The position numbers and the translations under genes were made by a program. Below are positions 23,197-64,000 of a stretch of 64,000 bases of DNA, in pieces. The DNA is from Mastigias papua. Lineage: Eukaryota > Cnidaria > Scyphozoa > Rhizostomeae > Mastigiidae. Within the stretch, counting starts at the first letter, position 1, and every line of letters starts with the position of its first letter. Location of the stretch: the NCBI GenBank assembly GCA_964019165.1, contig OZ025278.1, positions 2,520,878 through 2,584,877 on the forward strand. Reading direction: 5' to 3'. The notes under the pieces are model-generated. The model had not been told where the DNA came from. It made no database searches and worked only from the letters and a program-made list of their open reading frames with translations.

Positions 23197-24565
23197 AGTT
23201 AGTTGTAGTTTGTGTTGAAAAATGATTAAAGGTAATCAGTGGTCAATCTGTAATGAAAGTGAGTTATGGTGAAGATGGGTCAGCGTTGGGATAATAGCGA
23301 GGCTATAGCTGAGATAAATGGGGATATAAGGTCCCGTAAATTGAGACATGGGTGGTAGTGTAATTAGATGAGAAGTATGGCTTGGTGAGAAAGTATGTTA
23401 TGGCGCAATCTCGGGTACTAGAGAGTATTGAAACTTGCTTCCCCATTTGCGGGAATATTCCTTAAAGTATAGCTAATAAAATAACGCTTTCAACATATTC
23501 TCATTGGGGAGAATAAAATGATACATAAAACTTATAAGGAATTCTCGTCATAAAATAGATAAGAGACAGTATTCGTGTAGGTCAACCATCTAAAGGTAAT
23601 GCGACAACAGCGCAAAATATCAGCTGGGTGTATAATGTACGTCCTTAGAATGGAAACTGAATCATATGAAAAAATGGGGAAACTTGCTCTAGCACACTGA
23701 GCACACCAGTTTCTCTCGACACTGGTCCGAGTATGGAAAGTCGGATAGCGACTGAACGGTCCAACTTAGAAGGGTCTTGTCGCCCCGAATGGTGCAGTTT
23801 GGTTTTTAAGGGTATATTTCTGTTACTTTCTCCAAATCACTTTGCCTCCCGTACTGCCTTTGAAAAAATCATTGAATAACAATAAGTTTGAAATACCAAA
23901 AATCATTGTTATGTTTCGTTCAGGTCTAGTGGATGTGCCACTGGGGCGAAATCACCCGATATAGCCAGAATTCATCCGCATTTGGTTGTATATTTATCTT
24001 CAACTTTCGGTCATTATCCAACATTTCACACTCTGACGAGTATCGGTGAAAAGGTACTTTTAGCATGGTAAAGAATGTTTCCGCTTCGTTTAGCGATAAT
24101 GAAATTGTGTAATACCAACAGAATATTATCTTGCTCATAACAGCAAGTTATCAGTTCGATTCATCTCAAAATCAGTTGTATTTCCCCTGACCTACCTCAC
24201 CTGTAACCCCTACGTAATACAGTATTTATTGAGTAAATCGCTAACGAGCATCTATTCCTGAAAAATTCTCTGGACCCAGTCCTACCGTTTCACCCTCTGG
24301 TAATATATTTATTGATAATATTTTCATTGAATAAAACACAAGTCACGTGGGATTTAATTGTAACATGCGTAGGAACAGATAGCCACAAGCATGTATTAGG
24401 TTGACACATTACATTAGATTCTCGGGTCATGCTGGATAAGCAGGCGTGTTTACAGACGCTTAAGTTCGTAGGCTCACTCAATTCGTTTGTTGCACTATCG
24501 TGTTGTAAAATGCATACTCAATTAGAAATTGTCAGTATCTACTTCACCCTAAAATGTCTTATTTC
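23197..24565. other. Satellite-to-NOMO intergenic DNA and NOMO 3' flank
   Basis: No gene is recognised in this stretch. It starts at the satellite edge and ends at the NOMO stop codon. On the minus strand the first AATAAA after the stop lies at 24308-24313, about 250 bases downstream, and is the likely NOMO polyadenylation signal. A segment near 24029-24066 (TTTCACACTCTGACGAGTATCGG then a run ending TTTTAGC) is related to one at 39900-39942, so it is a dispersed repeat. Confidence 0.6.
24308..24313 (-). other. Probable NOMO polyadenylation signal (AATAAA)
   Basis: AATAAA on the minus strand in the context ATCAATAAATATATTACC, about 250 bases past the NOMO stop and before any other gene. Supported only by position and hexamer. 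Confidence 0.5.
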
Positions 24566-56435
<31,870 letters not shown>

Positions 56436-56833
56436 TTTGTCAATTGCATAAACGTGTTTTCACAGTTAAATAGCAATAGCACTAAACAATAAGACCCTTT
56501 TCTTCTGCACACTTGCTCCAAAATAATCCTCCTCGTTCATCGACTTTCAGCAAGCAAGGAATTCAAAATAAACCCTAGATTCTCAATTCTCTGCCTCTAT
56601 CTGCTAGCAGCTCCACAAACTATTTGTGAAGCCAACTTCTACTTGGTCGGCAGCACTCGAATCGTATTTACGAAGGACAACAGAGTAACAAAGTCAGGTG
56701 CTAGCATGTTCCTAACAGCACCAACAGCACAAGATAAATTCAGGAACGAGACAGATCAAAAATGGGACAGGGTTGAAAGAGAAGCTAAATCAACATGCCA
56801 GCGGCACGAAATCAAGTTTAGTCAGGGAATGTA
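56436..56833. promoter_or_regulatory. Shared divergent promoter region of NOMO and ITFG2
   Basis: Only 398 bases separate the NOMO and ITFG2 start codons, which point away from each other, so both transcripts must start here, or from first exons hidden here. No TATA box in a convincing position is seen. If NOMO has an upstream signal-peptide exon, it would also lie in this interval. Confidence 0.7.
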
Positions 56834-56834
56834 A
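56829..56834 (+). promoter_or_regulatory. Start-stop upstream ORF (ATGTAA) overlapping the ITFG2 start
   Basis: The sequence is ATGTAATGG: an ATG immediately followed by TAA whose last A is the first base of the ITFG2 ATG. A longer upstream frame beginning at an ATG near 56706 ends at the same TAA. Such arrangements can stall or reinitiate ribosomes. It matters only if the mRNA leader reaches this far upstream. Confidence 0.45.
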
Positions 56835-59800
56835 TGGCATTGAGATCAGTATCTCTTGTGGACAAGTTGGAATTTGAGTTCCAGGGAACAATTTACCGTA
56901 ATGCAATAGCATTCGGTGATGTTGATGGAGATGGCGGCAATGAACTCGTGGTATGCAACACAAGCGGTCATCTGTTCATTTTTAAAGGGGCGTCATCAAA
57001 GCCCTGGAGGATCTGTAATGACGATCTTGGCTGCATTACAGCGGTTGTCGTTGATGATGTCATGAATTGTGGAAGTACCTCGATACTGTGCTTAAACACA
57101 GAAGGGCGCTGTTTCATTTTTAGTCAAACAAGCGTGAAGGAAGTTGCACATGTCAAAAAAGTATCTCGTGATAACAAGGTGCGTGATTGAGAAAGAAGTG
57201 GGGTGGTTCTGGCAGCTCATTTAGCTTGTCAACATCATTTAGGTTCAACAGTGCTGCGACTCAATAGCAGGTCATTCGCCTATCTGAATGACTTAGGTAG
57301 AGATTTGAAAAGCATATTCAAATTCACTTATAGTATCGATGAAAAATTATCTGTTAAATGCGCCCTTGGCCCTTTCTTCTCTGAAAAGGCATATGGATGG
57401 AGCTACAGCAGAGCTCTTAAGTTGTAATACTGAATGTAAATGAGATGTAGGTGTAGGTTCCAAAAGTTTTCGGACACTTCTAGCACCTTCAGATTGGCTC
57501 AAAATACATTACCATCACTCCTCACAGGTGGAGGCTTCAAAGAAATCTAGGGAAGCGGAATTCATTAGAGTCAAGAAAAACATCCTCAAGTAGCACCCAC
57601 AGAGGCTTGGAGAGAGTAAATGAAGTCTTGAGAAACAGAAGTGAAGGGGTCTTGGGCCTAGCCCAGAGCAAACTTGGCAACTATACCCTTATGCCACCAG
57701 CCATAAGGAATTTTGATATTTTAGTGACAAATGCTCCATAAAAAGTAGAGATATGAGGGGGACATTTTTGAAGAGGAATCTCTCAATTTGACTTATCAGT
57801 AATTTCAAGGATCATCCTTCACCAAAAGTAGGGGCAATTGCTTCCCCATATTCCCCGTAGTTACGCCATCAGGTACATAAGGAAACATAATTCCATGCCA
57901 TGTTGTCTTAAGTACTATCTTTTTTGTAGTCATCAAATGTAAAAGGAGCCAAATCATCTCCAGCACATGCAAGTGATATCTTGATAAAGCCATTGTTTGT
58001 ATACGAACTGCCACCAAATCCAAAGATGGCTATTGTTGCCGATGTTGATGATGATGGTCAAAATGAGATCATTGCATGTTATTCTGACAGATTTGTTAGA
58101 ATTTTCAGATTCAATGGATATCAGAAACAAGTTGGTATGTTGAATGTATAACATCACATACACTTTCAAGGAAGCCCGAAAAACTTTTAAAAACTTGCCT
58201 TTAGTATCCTTGGCTTTAAGACTAAAAGACTATAATCAGTGTTTCAGGATTTAGGTTAATAAAAACAGAATAGTATATGTATGTTGTAGAATTACCTCAA
58301 CCTTAAAAATCATAGCAGCACCATAAAATCTATCAAATGGACTTAGCTTGCATTAAATTTTTCCTGCCCATGGAAGACAGATTGCAAAACTATATTTTGC
58401 ATGATCTTTACTTGAACTGAATGGCTTCCTGATCTAAAGTATCAGACAGGTGGTGAGGAATAGCAGAAGATGTAAAAGTGACAAATATGACTAGTGAAGC
58501 ATAATAGAGAGGAAACTATAACCACAAATCCTTGATTATGAAAGAAGATTGAAATGTACCAAGTAGCGTTGGTGTATCATATTTCATTTCTGCTTAATGC
58601 TGCTTCCTCTTCCTAGCCATAATTAGGCCTCCACTACAAGTTATCAATAGCACTCAATTCCGCTTTGCTTTTTGTAGAAAATTTACTATCTTATAGAACA
58701 AATAATATCAAAGGATGAAGTACAGGAATCAACCTCATTTATCAGGAAGCTCTCAAAACAGCCTTCAAAAGATGAGGAGTCTAGAGTTTCTTTATCATCT
58801 GTGGGGAAACAGCCATCAAAAGATTCAGAACAGAGTAAAACTCCCTCTCCTCTGTCACCTAAACAGGGGACCAAATCCACAGGGAAGCAAGAATTCTCAT
58901 TTGACTTTGTAGAAGGTCAATACCAAGTTTTGCAAGAGTTTTGTCTTCCTGGTCAAATAGGCTCTGTGGCAAGCACAAAAGGTTTTGATGGACACACCAA
59001 GCTCATTGCATCACAGCCTGCAGGAGGGTATACTCTGCTTCCAGTTTACTATCAGGAATATAGAGAGAACACCAAACAGGTAAGTAGGCTATACATAACA
59101 ATTGGTATGTGCATAATTTCCTACTTTCTTCAAAGGTCTGTCTATCTGTCTCTCTATCTCTGTCTATCTATTTGTCTGTTTGTCTTTCTGTATATTGTGG
59201 GAGCCTATCATGGCTGTCTATCTATGGCTGCTTTCCTTTGTCTACCTGTAGTTCAGTCACATCAGTTAGTGACATCAGTCAGTCGGTCTCTTTCAGTCTG
59301 TTCCTGTATGTAATTCAAGATGCAGTTATCCCACATTTTTAATGTTAGTGTATAGGTTTATGAAGCCTTTCTTGCATCTTGTGTATTCTTTGTTGGATTC
59401 ACTCTTTCTATAAGAACCAGTAAACTTCAGCTTCAGACTGGCTGTTCTTAATTTTTGCAAAATTTTGAGGCTGAAATGCTCTTAATTTGTTCTTAAATTA
59501 TTGGCATGTAGACAATATATACATTATACATTATATAAGACAAAATTGTATGTTTATAAAACAGGTATTGTAGTTTGTAACTTTAGTGGATGTTTTTCTT
59601 GACAAGGAAATCACAGTCCATGTCAATGTGTTATTAGAAAGTGAATGCATCATTTTTCCAAAAATACATTTTATAGCTGTGCTTCGTCCTCAGCTTGTTT
59701 TTAATTTGTTCTTAATTTTCCATCAATTAATTTTGAGGCTTGTGTTTTTACAAGATTGTTCTTATATAGGAAAGAGTGTAGACATATTAGGACATACCAA

Positions 59801-60154
59801 AAAGTTTTATATCATTAAGACACAATAAGAGTAGATTTTTGTCTCACTAACCCTGAAAGAGCACGGTTCTGATGTATCTTCAACTTGTATATCTGTGTGT
59901 TACTTTTACAGAATAACAAAACCAAAACTGATTGCATACAAATAAGTCAACAGGACATTTTCTATTCAAGTTCAAGATTTGGGACACGTCATTTCAATGT
60001 CAACTCAGAAGTTATTGGGTCACTGATAAGAGCGCATGAGACGAGTGGATTGTTCGGCATTTGTACCCTGGATGGAAATTATGCACTTATTGATACTACA
60101 TCAGATGGTGCGTAGAGCTTACTGCTCCCACACCTGTACCACTTCAATGATTTC

Positions 60155-60213
<59 letters not shown>

Positions 60214-60918
60214 TTCTGTCTTTCTGTCTTTCTGTCCATCTTTCTGCCTCCCTAACTTGGCTCCGCACTGGTCCGTTGCTCTCTTTCATTGTCTGCTTAT
60301 AAATCTCTGTGGATGTGTCTCTTCGTAAATGCATTTGCGTACGTGCCCCTGCTTTCATGTACCCGTAACATAATATTGTGTATACACTTCTGCATTTCTA
60401 TGAACTCGTGCGTAGGCTAATTTCGAAACTGTATACCGACGCCTGAGCACGTATATCTCTTTCCCAATAATTATCTTATGACTTTTTAAATCCCAGGCCA
60501 AGATCAAAGAGCATCGCGAGCTACGGAACATCAGTGGTTCAAAATGAGCAAACTCGATAATATTGATGGTAATGACTCGGTTGTTATCTGCTCGTGGGAT
60601 GGCATGACTCATATCATAGACAAAAATTTCTACACAGCTGCCTACAACTTTGGCGAGAACGTCTGTGGCTTTTGTGCTGGCAGGTACTGCATTGACTCCC
60701 AGGAAAATGTTCCGTGCTTCTGCTATGTAACATTTTCAAATCGAATTGTACTTTATCACAATGTTGAGAATTTGGAAAAGCCAAAGAGCTTGTACGAGGC
60801 ATTAGTTGAAAAGCTGAACGGAACAACAGGAATGGAGGAACTTTTGTCATCAGTAATTGATAGGACTGGAAATATTGATCCCCGAAAGGTGATAATGGCA
60901 CTTCAAAATGCATCGTAA
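56834..60918 (+). CDS. ITFG2: ITFG2, KICSTOR subunit (FG-GAP beta-propeller), five exons
   Basis: ITFG2 with KPTN, KICS2 and SZT2 forms KICSTOR, which tethers GATOR1 to lysosomes and lets amino-acid shortage shut off mTORC1. Exons: 56834-57178, 57930-58134, 58697-59079, 59912-60107, 60497-60918; all introns GT-AG, phases consistent, 516 residues. FG-GAP-type Asp-rich loops are visible at D29-D31-D33 (GDVDGDG) and D153-D157 (ADVDDDGQNE). The conserved late blocks TSGLFGICTLDGNY, SWDGMTHIIDK and GFCAGRYC match the vertebrate protein. It is longer than human ITFG2 (about 447) mainly because exon 3 has a Lys/Ser-rich linker (about 190-250) with a repeated KQPSKD. The start is the first ATG followed by the conserved MALRSVSLVDKLEFEF-type N-terminus. 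It is divergently paired with NOMO. Confidence 0.96.
59133..59200 (+). repeat. (TCTG)/(TCTA) repeat
   Basis: Imperfect TCTG and TCTA tetranucleotides in ITFG2 intron 3, soon after exon 3. Confidence 0.8.
60153..60236 (+). repeat. (CTGT)n microsatellite
   Basis: About 15 CTGT units followed by CTTTCTGT variants in ITFG2 intron 4, 46 bases after exon 4. Confidence 0.95.
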
Positions 60919-63329
60919 AACAAAATTAGTTAGCACGTTCAATTAACTGATTCCAAATACCAATGGTAACAAAATGAGAACCAATTTGAGATGCACTCAA
61001 AAAATGACCTATCTTTTGGAACGCAGGCACTGGCGTAACGTAATGATTCGGCCCCTTCAACAATATTTCGCTCATTAGCCCTTGGCTTTTGCCGAATGAA
61101 ATCGTGACTAAAAGTTGGAAGTACAATAGTGCTTCTATTACTGGTATATTGTAGTGAAGATGGCACGACAGCTCATGCACAAATATAAAGACAAAATAGC
61201 ATCCACTGTTGTGAGTTAGCATGAGGCTTAGCTTGGTGGTCCATAAAACGCATATACACGCTTGTCTTGAAATACCCACTTTTTGCTGAGCATCATTTTT
61301 CGTAGCTTTTGTTCATTTTGAGCCTAATAATATTCTTAAAGTAGGTATTCGTAAAGTCTAGCAGTTTAGCAATGCTCGTATAAACTATATTTTTATTACA
61401 AAAATTGTATGATTGACACTCCTTGAAGAGTTGCTAAGCCGCATCAAACCATAATGACTCTCAGAGCAGATAAGTGAATCTCGCACTTATTTTATTTTCT
61501 AAAACGAACTCAAATCAGCAAAAGATCAAAGCCTTCATTCAGCATGAGCCTTAAATTATTCTTAAATTATTCTTAAATTTTGTTGAATATGAGCCTTGAT
61601 ATTCTTCTAGACTATATTCTTATAAAAATTATGTAGTAAAACTATCATGTATTAAAATTATGTATTATGTATTAAAACTTAGCACAACCAGCTTCCCTAT
61701 GATTGTGTATGCTTATAACACAGGCTTTGGCTCGTGATTGGCTAAGGACTTTGATTAGAATCACTTCCTCCTTATTGACTTAACCACTCAATGATGACAT
61801 ATCATAATATAATTGTATTCCAGGGTTTTATCTGAACTTTTGCGTATCTCTACATCTAGCGGGGGGGGGGCTGTTTCAGCTGCTCTAGAAATGAGAAACA
61901 CGCTAGGAAAGGAATGACTAAATAGAGGTCTTGGAAGATTCTAGGGAACACGGGACAAGGCACCTGTACAAATACTCTTGTGACCAGAGATATGTAAAGA
62001 TTTGCGTTGCTATCTGAAGGTGTCTTGAGATCACCAAACCATTCATTACGAAATACACTGAACTGTTTTCTTAATGTGAGCAACTGGATTCCTTTACAAT
62101 GTGGAATAACTAGCCTCAATTAATCTATTTGAACCCTGTCATCTAATATCTATCAAAGTTCTACAGGGTTAAAGCCTAGACGCCCTTTGGAAAGGGGTTT
62201 TATATGGACAGAATCAAAACAAGAAGACTGCAGAATCTACTTTTAATCATTGCAATTACAAAAAGGCCCCATACTTATATAAATAATATCGCGTACTTGA
62301 CTCAACGTACAAATGTCCTAAGCATAAAATTTGCAGCGAAATAAGGAACAAAATGAATGCCTAATGCACACGTGACACCTGGTATTTTACTATACGGCCT
62401 GGAAGTGCGGACGGATGTATTAAAAATGATACAGCTAAGAAAAAATAAGGTATCAAAGATGCATATGTGGGTGAGATAGGGTACTTAGGAATGAAACTTG
62501 ACCAAAAAGTGTCTAATAAATAACGATACTGGCATCGACCTAACACAAGTAAATATCTCGAGTAATCTCAGCAAATGAACTAGAGAGTAGGGAAGAAATC
62601 TTGAAAAATAATCCCATGTTGGGCACAACCATCAGACAGTGCAGTTCATGACTCTAGGGACTTAGTTCTCCGTATTTTGTCAACTACTGTATCCAGTGAT
62701 ATATTTTTGTTTATAAAAGACTAACAGTATTAAATCAGCAAAAAGTAACACCTGGCTGTGCTGCTTTGATACATAAATATAAAAATTAGGAATATTCTAG
62801 CTTGCTATTAGACAAATCCTACAAACACCTACGCTACAGAAGCTCGAAATAAACAGACATTCTAACATACAAGAATTACACTTTAAGCAAACTGTCAAGC
62901 ATAACGGCAACTTTACACTGTAATCCTGTCTGTAACCCTATTCCGTCAGCGTAGCCCTGAACTGTAACAACTATACGGTTAACGAGTAATACTATACGGT
63001 TCCCCCGGTTCATAGCCTAGCGCAGCACTAACATATGGACCAGTGTTTTGTTGCTTGTCAAAACTATCGATCATTTTCTCCCTAGAAATGTTGTCTGCCT
63101 TTCAAGATAAGTGGAAAAACAGACCAATTTATCTAATAGTTTTTAAACTTCTCGGTCAAATCAACTGCTATGGGAGTTGATAGTATAACGTACCGTACTG
63201 ACCAAAATGACTGAAAAATTAAAATCATTGAAGGAAATTCAAAGGACGACATCAGTACACTGTTATTTTTCACATAAAAACCTTTCCGAAAGATAAGAAG
63301 CCCGAAAAGGTCAAATGACAATCACTACC
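60919..63329. other. Intergenic DNA after ITFG2, no gene recognised
   Basis: 2.4 kb of AT-rich sequence. It contains several GAGCCTTAAATTATTCTTAAA-type dispersed motifs (about 61310, 61550-61630) and a ten-base G run at 61861-61870. Open frames here are short and show no recognisable domain or conserved splice pattern. Confidence 0.6.
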
Positions 63330-63644
63330 TCACAACTCCTCGTGGCTTGTTGCAGATCGACTCTTCTCATCATCAGTATTTTCGTCTGCATTTTCTTCAT
63401 GCCAGTTCACGTCTCCTGGCCTATGTTCTATAGTTTCAGATGCACCCTGCTCATCGTCATAAACAGAATCTGGTTCAGCTTCTGGACCTCTGTTCTCATC
63501 ATCATCATCATCATCATCATCGTCGTCGTCTTCTTCGCCTTCTCTCTCGTCTCTGTCATCGTCCTCGTTATCTTCTTCGCTTTTTTCACCAGTTTCACCA
63601 CCTTTACGCTTGTCTTTTGAATCTGCACCGGGGTCCATGGACAC
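63330..63644 (-). CDS. Possible terminal exon of an acidic protein ending in HEEL
   Basis: The minus-strand frame of 104 residues follows an acceptor-like CTATCTAG and ends at a stop. It is extremely acidic (a run of 11 Asp after GEGEE-type blocks) and ends SHEEL, which resembles ER-retrieval signals. A donor-flanked mini-exon at 63737-63754 (MRNWSP then GTAAGT) would join in phase and supply an ATG, giving about 110 residues, but it would provide no signal peptide. Low complexity makes chance coding possible, and the product is not identified. The gene may extend beyond the right edge. Confidence 0.35.
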   Translation of the reverse strand: MSMDPGADSKDKRKGGETGEKSEEDNEDDDRDEREGEEDDDDDDDDDDDENRGPEAEPDSVYDDEQGASETIEHRPGDVNWHEENADENTDDEKSRSATSHEEL

Positions 63645-63854
63645 CTAGATAGGTATGACACTGACTGAAAGCATTGCAAGATCTCACAACCATAAACAGT
63701 AATGATCTGTCAATACGGTACAGAGATTTGACTTACAGGACTCCAATTTCTCATGGAGAAGACGCGAGTTAACTCGTATCGATGAAAGAATCCATAGGTG
63801 AAAGAATTCAGCAGTCAAGAAATAAAGGAATAAAAGAATATATGGGTGAATGGG

Positions 63855-63905
63855 CAGATGGTTGGATTGATGGATGGATGGGCGGGTGGATGGATGGGAT
63901 GAGAT
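63855..63905. repeat. (GGAT)n-type tetranucleotide repeat
   Basis: Imperfect GGATGGATGGGTGGAT units near the right window edge. Confidence 0.8.
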
Positions 63906-64000
63906 TGGATAATAAGGCGGAATGGGTGAAAGAACGTCTGGGAAATAAATAAATGAACGGAAGAAAAAATAGACACGGTAGAACTGAATGTTTAAAATCA

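Noticed and set aside
19463..23225. The same family of frames in the right satellite block
   Set aside because: Same repeat artefact. The 139- and 174-codon versions in the arrays come from indels that skip the regular TAG.
23926..24138. 70-codon minus-strand frame as the last NOMO exon
   Set aside because: The NOMO C-terminus is fully accounted for by the exon at 24566-24673, with matching family sequence and stop.
56643..56834. 63-codon plus-strand frame as a separate gene
   Set aside because: It starts at TTG and ends at the start-stop next to the ITFG2 ATG; at most an upstream ORF.
60926..61279. 117-codon minus-strand frame downstream of ITFG2
   Set aside because: No recognisable domain, no splice support, and AT-rich surroundings; most likely chance.

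Overview
This is nuclear DNA of an invertebrate animal. It carries two spliced animal genes with GT-AG introns (NOMO and ITFG2), a BEL/Pao LTR retrotransposon, several short inverted-repeat and tRNA-derived elements, and long (TA)n and (TG)n tracts. The protein content and repeat mix fit a non-bilaterian or basal invertebrate such as a cnidarian or sponge, but this placement is inference and the species is not recognised. Nothing looks bacterial; the many short open frames in the window are mostly products of tandem repeats.

Layout. Positions 1-23196 are a satellite array with a 107-bp unit (about 110 units on the left, about 35 on the right). It is split by one complete BEL/Pao element at 11752-19480. 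The element has two 645-bp LTRs that read as identical, a 5-bp target duplication (ATTGG), and one uninterrupted 2039-codon Gag-Pol frame on the minus strand. Removing the element and one ATTGG copy restores a normal satellite unit.

From 24566 to 56435 the minus strand carries a complete NOMO gene. I could assemble 35 coding exons whose phases all agree and which total 3567 bases (1188 residues plus stop). Its introns hold most of the minor repeats: two MITEs, tRNA-derived and 5S-like SINEs, hairpins, minisatellites and microsatellites.

From 56834 to 60918 the plus strand carries a complete five-exon ITFG2 gene (516 residues). NOMO and ITFG2 are head to head with 398 bases between start codons, so they probably share a bidirectional promoter. 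NOMO acts at the ER membrane beside the Sec61 translocon; ITFG2 is a KICSTOR subunit acting at the lysosome in mTORC1 nutrient control. No functional link between them is visible beyond the arrangement.

The last 3 kb are mostly unassigned. They include a possible terminal exon of a minus-strand gene encoding a very acidic protein ending in HEEL. I found no convincing undescribed defence or metabolic system. The most notable structures are the fresh BEL insertion inside a satellite with visible higher-order duplications, the divergent NOMO/ITFG2 pair, and the SINE/MITE families in the NOMO introns.
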